Assembly (NCBI RefSeq): GCF_900105175.1
Contig: NZ_LT629771.1
Span: 1,860,001 to 1,924,000, forward strand
From: Jiangella sp. DSM 45060
GTDB taxonomy: Bacteria; Actinomycetota; Actinomycetes; Jiangellales; Jiangellaceae
Direction: 5' to 3'
Length of the DNA stretch: 64,000 nucleotides
Numbering within the stretch: the stretch's first letter is position 1; each line of letters begins with the position of its first letter. Position numbers and translations under genes: made by a program. Below are positions 15,581 to 24,632 of this stretch, piece by piece. The notes below the pieces were generated by a model. It was not told the DNA's origin and did no database searches. It saw nothing but the letters and a program-made list of their open reading frames with translations.

Positions 15581-17506
15581 ATGCCGTTGCCCGCACCGAA
15601 CCTGGACGACCGGCGGTTCCAGGACATCGTCGACGAGGCGAAGCGGCTGATCCCGCGGTACTGCCCGGAGTGGACCAACCACAACGTCGCCGACCCCGGC
15701 GTCGCGCTCATCGAGCTGTTCGCGTGGATGAGCGAGAGCGTGATCTTCCGGCTCAACCAGGTGCCGGAGAAGCTGTACGTGCACTTCCTCAACCTCGTCG
15801 GCATCGAGCCGTTCCCGCCGTCGGTGGCCCGCGCCGACCTCACCTTCTGGCTGTCCGCCGCCCTGGAGCGGACGGTGGTCGTGCCGGCCGGGACCCCGGT
15901 GGCGACGGCGGGCGCCGCGGACCGCGTCGTGTTCGCGACCGTCGACGACCTCGCCATCCGCCCGCCGGAGCTGACCGGGCTGCTCACCGCCGACGCGGCC
16001 GAGCGGATCAGCGACCGGTGGACCGACTTCACCGTCCTCGGCCAGCCGGTCGAGTGCTTCTCGCCCGGCCTGACCCCCGGTGACGCCGTCGTCCTCGGGT
16101 TCGCCGACAGCCTGGCCGGCGCCGCCGTCCGGCTCACCATCGCCGCCGAGGCGGAGGGGATCGGCGTCGACCCGCGCCGCCCGCCGCTGGCGTGGGAAGC
16201 GTGGACGGGGGAGGCGTGGGTGGCCGCCGCCGTGCACCGCGACACCACCGGCGGGCTGAACCGCGACGGCGAGATCGTGCTGCTGATCCCGCACGAGCAC
16301 CGGTCGCTGCTGCTCGGGGACCGGACGGCGTACTGGGTGCGCGGGCGGCTGCGCGCGCCGGAGCCGGGCCAGCCGACCTATCGGCGCCCGCCGCGGATCC
16401 GCTCGCTGGAGGTGGCGACCATCGGCGGCACGACGGCGGCCGAGCACGCCAGCGCCGTCCCGGCCGAGACGCTGGGCCGTTCCACGGGCGCGCCCGGCCA
16501 GGTCTTCGCAGTGTCGGCGGCGCCCGTGCTGCCCCGCCGCGGCGACGAGGTGGTCCGCGTCGTCGACCGCGACGGCGCGCACACCTGGACCGAGGTGCCC
16601 GACTTCACCGACAGCGGGCCGGGCGACCGCCACGTCGTGTGGGACGCCGCGACGGGGGAGGTGCGGTTCGGCCCGCGGGTCCGCTATCCCGACGGCGGCA
16701 GCCGCCAGCACGGCGCCGTCCCGCCCGACGGCGCCGAGATCGTCGTCAGCGGGTACCGCACCGGCGGCGGCCGGGCCGGCAACGTCGGCGCGCACACCCT
16801 GACCGAGCTGCTGACGACCGTGCCGTATGTGACGGCCGTGACCAACCTGGCGCCGGCCACGGGCGGGGTCGACGCCGAGACCGTCGCCGAGGCCAAGGTG
16901 CGCGGTCCGCTCACGCTGCGCACCGGCCGCCGGGCCGTGACCGCCGGCGACTTCGAGCGACTGGCGCGCGAGGCGTCGGCGCAGGTGGCGCGGGCGCGGT
17001 GCCTGCCCGGCGCCGGGACGGCCCGGGTGCTGCTGGTGCCGCACGTGCGCAGCCATCCGCGCGACCACCGGCTGGACGACTTCGCCCTCAGCGCGCAGCT
17101 GCTGGACATCGTCGGCACCCACCTGGACCGGCACCGGCTGGTCGGCACCGCCGTCGAGCTCTCGACGCCGTACTACCAGGGCGTCAGCGTGGCGGCCATG
17201 GTGCGGACGGCGGCCGGCCGGCCCGCCGAACTGGTCAGCGGCCGCATCGTCGAGGAGCTCACCCGCTACGTCAACCCGCTGACCGGCGGGTCCGACGGCA
17301 CCGGCTGGCCGTTCGACGCCGACCTCAGCTTCGCCGCCGTCTCGCAGCTCATCGAGGCCGTCGACGGCGTCGACCGGGTCGACGAGGTGCTGCTGTTCGA
17401 GTACGACCTGCGCACCGGCCGCCGTCTGGGCAGCGGGCGCGACATCATCAGGCTGGCCCCGGACTCGCTGTTCCTGTCGGCCGCGCACCAGGTGGTGGTC
17501 CGGTGA
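15581..17506 (+). CDS. Baseplate wedge protein (Afp11/gp6-like, baseplate J group)
   Basis: This large wedge protein has 641 residues. Its N-terminus is characteristic of putative baseplate assembly proteins (DDRRFQDIVDEAKRLIP, then CPEWTNHNVADPGVALIELFAWM). The later part (AETVAEAKVRGPLTLRTGRRAVTAGDFERLA) is the baseplate J-like core. It builds the ring around the hub and triggers contraction on signal. Its ATG lies three bases after the gp25 stop with a GAGGAGTG ribosome binding site inside the gp25 end. Confidence 0.93.
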   Translation: MPLPAPNLDDRRFQDIVDEAKRLIPRYCPEWTNHNVADPGVALIELFAWMSESVIFRLNQVPEKLYVHFLNLVGIEPFPPSVARADLTFWLSAALERTVVVPAGTPVATAGAADRVVFATVDDLAIRPPELTGLLTADAAERISDRWTDFTVLGQPVECFSPGLTPGDAVVLGFADSLAGAAVRLTIAAEAEGIGVDPRRPPLAWEAWTGEAWVAAAVHRDTTGGLNRDGEIVLLIPHEHRSLLLGDRTAYWVRGRLRAPEPGQPTYRRPPRIRSLEVATIGGTTAAEHASAVPAETLGRSTGAPGQVFAVSAAPVLPRRGDEVVRVVDRDGAHTWTEVPDFTDSGPGDRHVVWDAATGEVRFGPRVRYPDGGSRQHGAVPPDGAEIVVSGYRTGGGRAGNVGAHTLTELLTTVPYVTAVTNLAPATGGVDAETVAEAKVRGPLTLRTGRRAVTAGDFERLAREASAQVARARCLPGAGTARVLLVPHVRSHPRDHRLDDFALSAQLLDIVGTHLDRHRLVGTAVELSTPYYQGVSVAAMVRTAAGRPAELVSGRIVEELTRYVNPLTGGSDGTGWPFDADLSFAAVSQLIEAVDGVDRVDEVLLFEYDLRTGRRLGSGRDIIRLAPDSLFLSAAHQVVVR

Positions 17507-18054
17507 GGCCGCCGCAGTGGCTGGTGACGCAGATGCCGATCGGCATGCTGGACGACGACTTCTTCGTCCGGTTCCTGTCGATCTTCCAGCACGGCGCCGA
17601 CTCGCTGGCCGAGGGCGCGGACAACCTCGAGCACCTCGGCGACGTCTCCGTCGCGCCGGACGCGATGGTGCGCTGGCTGGCCGGCTGGATCGGCCTCGAC
17701 GGCCTGGACCCGTCGCTGCCCGGCCGGGCCGCCCGCACCGTCGTCCGCGCCTCGGCCGAGACGCTGGCCTGGCGCGGCACCGTGCACGGGCTCACCCGCA
17801 CGCTCGAGGTACTCAGCGGCGGGCCGGCCGAGGTGCTCGACGGCGGCGGCGTCTGGCTCGAGGGCGAGGCGCCGCCCGACCCGGCCTGGGTGCGGATGAC
17901 GGTCGCGACGACCGGCTGGCTGTCCGAGCCGGACTTCGCCGCCGTCGTCGCCGACGAGGTCCCGGCGCACGTCCGGGCGCAGCTCTGGGTCGAGGACCGG
18001 CTGATCTGGACGTCGGCGGCGGACGGAGGCGGGCATGTCCCTGGAGCGCACTGA
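17503..18054 (+). CDS. Phage tail protein I-like baseplate protein (Afp12-like)
   Basis: This 183-residue protein starts at the GTG overlapping the previous stop. The pattern RFLSIFQHGADSLAEGADNL, WLAGWIGLDGLDPSLP and LAWRGTVHGLTRTLEVLSG matches gpI-like wedge proteins that partner the baseplate J protein. In fibre-bearing systems this protein attaches the tail fibres; no fibre gene follows here. The last 20 bases overlap the zinc-ribbon gene in another frame. Confidence 0.9.
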   Translation: MRPPQWLVTQMPIGMLDDDFFVRFLSIFQHGADSLAEGADNLEHLGDVSVAPDAMVRWLAGWIGLDGLDPSLPGRAARTVVRASAETLAWRGTVHGLTRTLEVLSGGPAEVLDGGGVWLEGEAPPDPAWVRMTVATTGWLSEPDFAAVVADEVPAHVRAQLWVEDRLIWTSAADGGGHVPGAH

Positions 18055-18625
18055 CCCCGAACCGCCCGTGGCGCCGGCCCGGGTCGACGTCACGCCCGCC
18101 GCCCTGGAACCGCTGGACGACGTGCCGCCGCCGGTCGCGGCGTCCGCCGTCGGCCCCGCGCCGGCCGTCGACCCCGCGCCCGCCGGCCCGGCGACGGAGC
18201 CCGTCGTGTGCCCGCGCTGCGGGACGCCCGGCCTGGTCGATCTCGCCCGGCGCGACGCAGCCGGGTTCTGCGCCCGCTGCGACTATCCGCTGTTCTGGGC
18301 GGTCCGCCAGTCCATGCACGCGTCGGCCGAGGCCGGCGACGACGCCCGCCGCCGGCTCCCCGGCACCGTGGGCGCTCAGACCATCGCGTCGCTGCCCTGC
18401 CCGCATTGCGCGGAGCCGAACCCGCCGCGCGCCGCGGTCTGCCTGCGCTGCGGCCGGCCCATGGTGGCCGCCGCCCCGGAGCCGGCCCCGGTGGCCGTCG
18501 TGGCCCCGCCGCCGCCCGCACCGGCTCCCGCGCCCGAGCCGTGGCGGGCGCCGCTCTGGCTCGTCCTGTTCGTCGTCGGCCTGATCGTCCTCACCGGCCT
18601 GAGCCTGGTCGCCCTGCTCGGCTGA
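18035..18625 (+). CDS. Zinc-ribbon protein with C-terminal membrane anchor
   Basis: This is a 196-residue protein. A Pro/Ala-rich N-terminus of about 60 residues is followed by a CPRCG...CARC four-cysteine ribbon (about 65-90), a linker, a second CPHC...CLRC ribbon (about 125-145), a Pro/Ala linker and a single hydrophobic helix at about 173-195 that ends the protein. The topology suggests a tail-anchored protein with the ribbons in the cytoplasm. Because it ends the plus-strand structural arm and overlaps tail protein I, it may tether the particle to the membrane. That role is inferred from position alone. Confidence 0.75.
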   Translation: MSLERTDPEPPVAPARVDVTPAALEPLDDVPPPVAASAVGPAPAVDPAPAGPATEPVVCPRCGTPGLVDLARRDAAGFCARCDYPLFWAVRQSMHASAEAGDDARRRLPGTVGAQTIASLPCPHCAEPNPPRAAVCLRCGRPMVAAAPEPAPVAVVAPPPPAPAPAPEPWRAPLWLVLFVVGLIVLTGLSLVALLG

Positions 18626-18653
18626 GCCCGGCGCCCGGACGAGCCGCGAGCCG

Positions 18654-21600
18654 TCAGGGGTCGACGACCTCGTCCTCGGCGACGGTGACGGTGACCGGCT
18701 CGGATTCGACCGCGAGGTCGCCGGTGCCGTAGCGGACGGTGAACGTGTACTCGCCGGGCTCCAGGTCGTCGACGGTGAACTCGTGCTCGCCGTCGGCGCC
18801 GGGTGAGACGGCGGCGCCCACCGGGCCGTCGTCGTCGAAGAGGCGCAGGGTGCGCCCACTCACCACGGGGTCGACGGTGGCGACCAGCTCGACCGGGTCG
18901 CCGGCCTCGACGTCGCCGGGCGGGCCGGTGAGCGTGACCACCGGCTCGATCACGGTGACGGTGAGCAGGTCGTCCGAGCCGCGATGCTCGCCGGACGAGA
19001 AGACCGCCTCGACGGTGTGGCCGCCGGGGTCGTCGAACGCGTGCTCCAGCTCGGCGGCGCCGTCGTCGACGTCCACGGAGTCGACCTCGTCGCCGTCGAC
19101 CAGGAAGGTGACGGTGCCGGCGTCGACCGGCTCGTCGTCCGACGTCACCGTCGCCGTCAGGGTCGCCTCGACACCGGCGACGGGCGACGACGGCGTGACC
19201 GCGAGCTCCAGCTCCGTCGCGGGCGGGCCGGCCAGCCGGAACCGGGCCGCGACGTCGGCCGCGTCCGCCGGCACCTCGACCGAGCCGGGCGCCACCGACC
19301 ACCCGCCGAGCCCGTCCGGCAGCTCGGCGGCGACGGTGTACGCGCCGGCCGGCAGGTAGGCGGTGACGGTGCCGGCGTCGACCAGCAGGTCCTCGGTGAA
19401 GACGACGGCGTCGTCGGCGCCGGTGATCGCGACGGCGACCGACCCCGGCGCGTCCGGCTCGTCCGAGCGGGCGTCCATGCGCACCCGCACCTCGGTGACC
19501 TCGATGGTGAGGTCGCGGCTGCCGTCATCGGGCTCGCCGCTCTCGTGCACGCCGACGTGGCCGGCCGGCCCGGTCACCGACGCGGACCACTCCCCGGCCG
19601 GGACCTGCGCGAACGTCGTCGTGTACTCGTCGCCGCCGGCGCGGACCAGCGGTTGCGGCGCCGGCGCCGGGTCGCCGCCCGCGCTCACCAGCCGCACCAG
19701 AGCGCCGGTGAGGTCCCAGCCGTTGACCGACTCGGCCGTGACGGTGATCGGCTCGGCCTCGGCGTACAGCACGATGTCGAACGCGACGATCTGCCCGGCG
19801 GCCACCGTCACCGTGCGGGTCGTCGACGAGTACGGCTGGCCGGCCCGCGGCCGCACGTCGACCAGGTAGGTGCCGTCGGCCAGACCGGCGAACTCGAACA
19901 CCGAGCCGGGCCGGACGGGGTCGCCGTCGGCCGCCGGGCAGCGGTCGCCGACCACGTCCGCGACCGGGCACAGCCAGGTGTCGACCTCCTCGAGCGGGGC
20001 GGCCGCGGTGGAGCCGGACTGCCCGCTGACGGTGCCCTGGATCGTGTTCGTCAGCTGCGTCACCGGCACGTTGAACGTGCTGGCCGCGCCCGGTTCGGGC
20101 CGGACGGTGAGGGTCAGCGGCGCGTAGTTCTCGCCGCTGACCCGCAGCGTCTGCGGCACCGGCGGCACGCCGGTGAACCGGTAGCAGCCGGCGCCGCCGT
20201 CGCAGGGCACCGCTGACTGCGCCACGCCGCCGCGCAGCAGCTCGACCGTCATGCCGGGCAGCGGTTGCGGCGGCTCACCGCCGGTTCCGGGCACGTAGAC
20301 GTTGACGAACACGTCGACCGGCTCGGCGCCGACGGCGACGACGAACGGGTCGGCGTTGCCGTCGGGGTAGACGGCCTGATGGTCGGCGGTGATCAGGACC
20401 GGCAGCGGGTCGCCGTCGAACGCGTACCCGTCGGGCGGGTCGGCGCGCACCTCCCAGGTGCCGGGCAGCAGCCCAGCGACGTCGCGGCTGCCGGTGAGGG
20501 TGAACCGCCCGCCGGGCCCGGACACTGCGGAGAACTCGAGCCCGGACTCGTGCCGCGCGACGACGGTGCCGCCCACCAGCGGGGCTGCCACGACCTCGCC
20601 GTCGACGACGGTGTGCGACTCCAGCACCCCGCTGATCTCGCCCAGCTTCACCAGGGACAGCTGGTAGGAGCCGACACCGTCCGGCGGCACCAGGAACGGG
20701 GTGGGGTCCGGCGCTGGCACGCCGCCGGTGACCAACTGCCCGGTGGTGAAGGTGTCGAACCGGTAGCCGGCCGCCTCGACCCGCACGGCGTACTGGCCGC
20801 CGGGCGACAGCAGGCTGGGCAGCTCGGTGAAGACGGTGCGGTTGGTGCCCGGTTCGGCCGCCCGGGTCTGCTCCGGCACCCCCGGCGCGCTGAGCACCAG
20901 GCGGGCGCCGTACACGGGCTCGCCGGCGGCGTCGACGGTGGCGAGCTCGAGCGCGCCGTGCCGCGACAGCACGAATCCCTCGAGCTGCTGCCGGCCGCCG
21001 GTCGTGGCCAGCGCGACGTCCAGCCGCACGGTGACGTCGGCGTACCCGGCCAGCCTGGCCTCGACGACGTACCGGCCCGGCCGCGCCAGCGTCGCCCGGG
21101 TCTCGCCGGGGCCCTCGCCGCACTCGTTGGTGTAGCCGGTGTCGACCCGTTGCGCGGGGTCGGACCAGACCAGGCAGCCTCCGGGGGTGACGGCGATGCG
21201 CGTCGCCTCCGCGCCGGGCGGCGCCGCCGTCACCGTCAGCTCGGCCTGCGACAGGTCGGCGGCCGTGGCCGGGACCAGCCGCACCCGGCCCTGCACCGGC
21301 CGCCCGAGCGGGGTCAGTGTCAGCCGCAGCTGCTGGCTGTCGGAGACCGCGACGCCGGTGAGCCGGGACCGCTCGTAGCCGTCCTTCGTGGCGGTGACGT
21401 CGACGCGCGAGTCGACGATCGGCAGCACCGCCTCGGGCAGCCCGCCGCCCTGCCCCGGCTCGGGCACCACCGCGAACAGGCCGTCGGCGTCGGTGACGAC
21501 GGTGGTGCTGCGGTACTCCGGCAGCAGGCCGTCGTAGCCGACGATGCCGGTCACCTGCACCTGCACGCCGTCGACCCCCACCGGGCCGGCATCGTCCAGC

Positions 21601-24600
21601 TCGTGCAGCACCTGGCCGGTGAAGCTGCGCGAGGCGCCGGTCAGGGTCAGCGCCAGCGGGATCTCGTTGTTCAGCCCGACGGTCGACAGCACCTCGCCGG
21701 TCAGCACCCGCGGCGGGTCGGAGCCGGGCACCGGCCAGCCGAACACGAGCCGGTACTGCACGCCCGGCTGCAGGTGGGTGACGGCGTACACGCCGCTCGC
21801 CTCGTCGGTGCGGTCGATGCGGATCTGGTCGGTGACGTCCTCGTCGCCGGCCAGCACCCGCACAGCGGCGCCGGCGGCCGGCTGCGTCGCGCCCTCGCCG
21901 TCGTTGGCCTGCGCGGTGACCCGCAGCCGGCCGAGCCGGTCCAGTGCGGCGTCGTAGCGGCGCACGTCGCCGGGGTACAGGCCGATCTTCACCGGGGCGA
22001 CCGGGCGGTACTCCGGGTCGCCCGGCCGCACGGAGACGTCGTAGTAGCCCGACGGCAGGCCCGTGAGCTCATAGCTGCCGTTGAGCCCGGTGAACGCGCA
22101 GTGGGCGCCGCCGTCGATGCGGCACAGCGGGGCGTCGGGGTCGGGGGTGACGGGGACGCAGTCGCCGAGCGCCTCGGGGTCGGCCCCGGCCGGGACGGCG
22201 ACCACGCAGGTGCCGTCGGGGACGTTGCCGACGCGCGCGGTGATGGTGCCGACGATCGACGGCGCCGGCAGCAGCGCCGCGACGGGAGCGTTCACCGTCG
22301 CGTCCATGGGCACCTCGACGCGCAGCCGCTCCGGCTCGTAGCCGGGCGCGGTGAACTCGAGCTCGTAGAGGCCCGGCAGCAGCCCGGGCTCGCCGGCCGC
22401 CGGCAGCGTGTAGGAGGCGTCCGGCGCGAACGTGGCGCTCAGCTCGCGCGGCTCGCCGTCGATGCCGGTCGCGGTGGTCGTCACCGTCACCGCGCACTCC
22501 TCGCCCGGGAGCAGCGCGGGGCAGCCGATCGGGCCGCCGCCGGTGCTCGCGTCGACCGCCCGGCCCACGATCACCGACGTGGCGGTGAGGCCGTCGCCCG
22601 GGATCGGGGTGAGGGCGAGGTCCGCCGCCGCCACCGAGCCGGCCGTCACCTCGACCCGCGCATAGCCCGTGACGTGCCCGAAGACCTCGGCCGACAGCAC
22701 GTACGAGCCGGGCGCGACGCCGGAGATGCGGTAGCCGCCGGTGCCCGGCGCGCTCATCACCTTGTACGCCGCGCCCTCCTCGCTGGAGAGCGTGAGGCCC
22801 GCCGCCAGCGGTGTCCCGGCGTCGTCGGTGACCACGCCCGCGACCTCGCCGCCGGCCGGGACCAGGCGGGTGTCCAGCCGCCGCACGGCCTGGTCCGGGT
22901 CGGTCAGCGTGACCTCGCGGGTCTGCGGCTGGTAGCCCTCGCCGGCGACGGTGACGGTGTAGCGCCCGGGGATCGGCAGGTCCGGCAGGGTGAACAGGCC
23001 CGGCCCGCCCGCCTCGCCGCCCGTGGTGGCCGTGGTGGCCGTGCGGGTGGTCTCGCCGTCGTCGGCCGTGACGGTGACCCCGCCCAGCCCGCGGGTGGCC
23101 CCGGTGCCGTCGCGCCCGGTGACCTGGCCGGTCAGCGTCGCGACGCCGCGGCGCAGTGCGAGGTCCTGCGACTCCTCGGCGCCCGCGTCCAGCTCGACCA
23201 GCGCCGCGCCGGCGCCCAGGCCCTCGGCGGTGGCGGTGACGAGGTACGTCGACGGCGTCGACAGTCCGTCGACCGCCCAGCTGCCGACGTCGCCGGTGGT
23301 GCTCGTGCTGGTGCTGACGGTGACGGTGCCGTCGGTGAGGGTCAGCTGCGCGCCGCCCACGGGGCCGTCCGGGCCGGTGACCGTGCCGGACATCCGGCCG
23401 TCGCCGGCCCGCAGCTCGACGTCGATCGGCTCCGCGGCGGCCGCGGCGTCGACCACCCGGCGCTCGGTCTGGAAGCCGGCCTTCGAGACCGTGACGAGGT
23501 AGTGGCCGCCGGTGCCGAGGCCGGCGAACGCCCAGGCGCCGTCCTCGTTGGTGACGGTGCTGCGGGTCTGGTCGACGGGGTCGCCGTCGCCGCCGGCGGG
23601 CGCGGCGGGTGGCGGGACCTTCGCGTCGTCACCGGCCTCGCCGAACGCCGACGTCGGCGCGATGGAGACGGTGACCCCGTCGGGCTGGTCGGCCTGCACC
23701 ACGCCGCTGACCCGCAGCGGCTCGGGCTCGTCGGCGTCCGCCGGCCCGTCGCCGGCGCCGCCGCCGTCGGCTCCGGAACCGGCGCCTGCGCCGTCGTCCG
23801 CTCCCGAGCCGCCGCTGCCGCCGTCGTTCCCGGAGCCCGCGTCGGCCGCCGCGCCCGCCTCGGCCTGGCGCTCCTCGATCCGGTCGACCAGCCGGGGGAG
23901 GCCGACGACGGCCGCAGCGACCCAGACCGCGAGGACCGCCGCCAGTGCGACCGCCCGCTTCGCCGCCGACCCGATCAGCGGCCGCGCGACCACCACGCCG
24001 TGCGCCGTCGCCGGGGCGTGCGGCCCGCGGGCGAGCGCCGTGTACTCGAACCGTGTGGTGTCGCCCGTCAGCCGGAGCCGCCGCGGGCCCACGCGCCCGC
24101 CCACCGACACCGCGGACCGCGCCGGCACCTCGACCGCGCGCCGCCGCGACCGGGCACTCAGGCCGTCGGGGGCGTGCAGCTCGAGCTCGACGGTGGCCGG
24201 CCGCGGCCCGGAGTTGGTGAGGACGAGCCGCACACCGCGGCGCCAGGCGGTGCGCACCTCGCCGGGCTCCGCGGCGACGGTGACGGCGGGTGGCCGGTCG
24301 ACCGTCAGCACGGCCTCGGCGACCGCGGCCCGGCTGGTGACGGCGCCCGTGGCGGGGTCGCTGCTCTGCGCCGCCACGACGAACGGGTAGGCCGCGGCGA
24401 CGGTGCCGGGCGGCGGCGTGAGCTCCAGCTCGACGGTCGCGGCGGTCCGTGGCGCCAGTGCCACGATGCGGGCCGGGACCGGCGCCCACCCGCCGTCGAG
24501 CCCGAGCACGGTCAGCGTGACGTCGCGCGGGCCGTCGGCGCCGTGGTGCACGCGCACCGTCAGCGCGGCGGACCGGCCGGCGGCGCCCTGCGGCTCGTGG

Positions 24601-24632
24601 GTGACCTCGACGACGGGAGCGGCCTCGGTCAT
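18654..24632 (-). CDS. Giant single-pass membrane protein with carboxypeptidase-regulatory-like and Ig-like repeats (stalk 1)
   Basis: This 1992-residue protein starts at the ATG overlapping the stop of stalk 2 (ATGA). Residues 1-215 form two Ig-like domains with no signal peptide. A membrane helix lies at about 227-246, just after RPLIG, and is followed by an acidic Gly/Ser/Asp-rich linker. Residues of about 310-1800 are a long row of CarboxypepD_reg-type beta-sandwich repeats (G.V.G.V...G.Y.L..L..G.Y.L.V...GY pattern). The final 190 residues are two bacterial Ig-like domains and an acidic tail. Charge distribution predicts N-terminus in, C-terminus out. No catalytic residues are seen, so an extended structural stalk or adhesin is likely. 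Confidence 0.85.
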   Translation of the reverse strand: MTEAAPVVEVTHEPQGAAGRSAALTVRVHHGADGPRDVTLTVLGLDGGWAPVPARIVALAPRTAATVELELTPPPGTVAAAYPFVVAAQSSDPATGAVTSRAAVAEAVLTVDRPPAVTVAAEPGEVRTAWRRGVRLVLTNSGPRPATVELELHAPDGLSARSRRRAVEVPARSAVSVGGRVGPRRLRLTGDTTRFEYTALARGPHAPATAHGVVVARPLIGSAAKRAVALAAVLAVWVAAAVVGLPRLVDRIEERQAEAGAAADAGSGNDGGSGGSGADDGAGAGSGADGGGAGDGPADADEPEPLRVSGVVQADQPDGVTVSIAPTSAFGEAGDDAKVPPPAAPAGGDGDPVDQTRSTVTNEDGAWAFAGLGTGGHYLVTVSKAGFQTERRVVDAAAAAEPIDVELRAGDGRMSGTVTGPDGPVGGAQLTLTDGTVTVSTSTSTTGDVGSWAVDGLSTPSTYLVTATAEGLGAGAALVELDAGAEESQDLALRRGVATLTGQVTGRDGTGATRGLGGVTVTADDGETTRTATTATTGGEAGGPGLFTLPDLPIPGRYTVTVAGEGYQPQTREVTLTDPDQAVRRLDTRLVPAGGEVAGVVTDDAGTPLAAGLTLSSEEGAAYKVMSAPGTGGYRISGVAPGSYVLSAEVFGHVTGYARVEVTAGSVAAADLALTPIPGDGLTATSVIVGRAVDASTGGGPIGCPALLPGEECAVTVTTTATGIDGEPRELSATFAPDASYTLPAAGEPGLLPGLYELEFTAPGYEPERLRVEVPMDATVNAPVAALLPAPSIVGTITARVGNVPDGTCVVAVPAGADPEALGDCVPVTPDPDAPLCRIDGGAHCAFTGLNGSYELTGLPSGYYDVSVRPGDPEYRPVAPVKIGLYPGDVRRYDAALDRLGRLRVTAQANDGEGATQPAAGAAVRVLAGDEDVTDQIRIDRTDEASGVYAVTHLQPGVQYRLVFGWPVPGSDPPRVLTGEVLSTVGLNNEIPLALTLTGASRSFTGQVLHELDDAGPVGVDGVQVQVTGIVGYDGLLPEYRSTTVVTDADGLFAVVPEPGQGGGLPEAVLPIVDSRVDVTATKDGYERSRLTGVAVSDSQQLRLTLTPLGRPVQGRVRLVPATAADLSQAELTVTAAPPGAEATRIAVTPGGCLVWSDPAQRVDTGYTNECGEGPGETRATLARPGRYVVEARLAGYADVTVRLDVALATTGGRQQLEGFVLSRHGALELATVDAAGEPVYGARLVLSAPGVPEQTRAAEPGTNRTVFTELPSLLSPGGQYAVRVEAAGYRFDTFTTGQLVTGGVPAPDPTPFLVPPDGVGSYQLSLVKLGEISGVLESHTVVDGEVVAAPLVGGTVVARHESGLEFSAVSGPGGRFTLTGSRDVAGLLPGTWEVRADPPDGYAFDGDPLPVLITADHQAVYPDGNADPFVVAVGAEPVDVFVNVYVPGTGGEPPQPLPGMTVELLRGGVAQSAVPCDGGAGCYRFTGVPPVPQTLRVSGENYAPLTLTVRPEPGAASTFNVPVTQLTNTIQGTVSGQSGSTAAAPLEEVDTWLCPVADVVGDRCPAADGDPVRPGSVFEFAGLADGTYLVDVRPRAGQPYSSTTRTVTVAAGQIVAFDIVLYAEAEPITVTAESVNGWDLTGALVRLVSAGGDPAPAPQPLVRAGGDEYTTTFAQVPAGEWSASVTGPAGHVGVHESGEPDDGSRDLTIEVTEVRVRMDARSDEPDAPGSVAVAITGADDAVVFTEDLLVDAGTVTAYLPAGAYTVAAELPDGLGGWSVAPGSVEVPADAADVAARFRLAGPPATELELAVTPSSPVAGVEATLTATVTSDDEPVDAGTVTFLVDGDEVDSVDVDDGAAELEHAFDDPGGHTVEAVFSSGEHRGSDDLLTVTVIEPVVTLTGPPGDVEAGDPVELVATVDPVVSGRTLRLFDDDGPVGAAVSPGADGEHEFTVDDLEPGEYTFTVRYGTGDLAVESEPVTVTVAEDEVVDP

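Noticed and set aside
14441-17488. A 1015-codon open frame on the minus strand opposite spike and baseplate genes
   Set aside because: The plus-strand frames encode recognisable spike, gp25 and wedge proteins. The antisense product has no family features.
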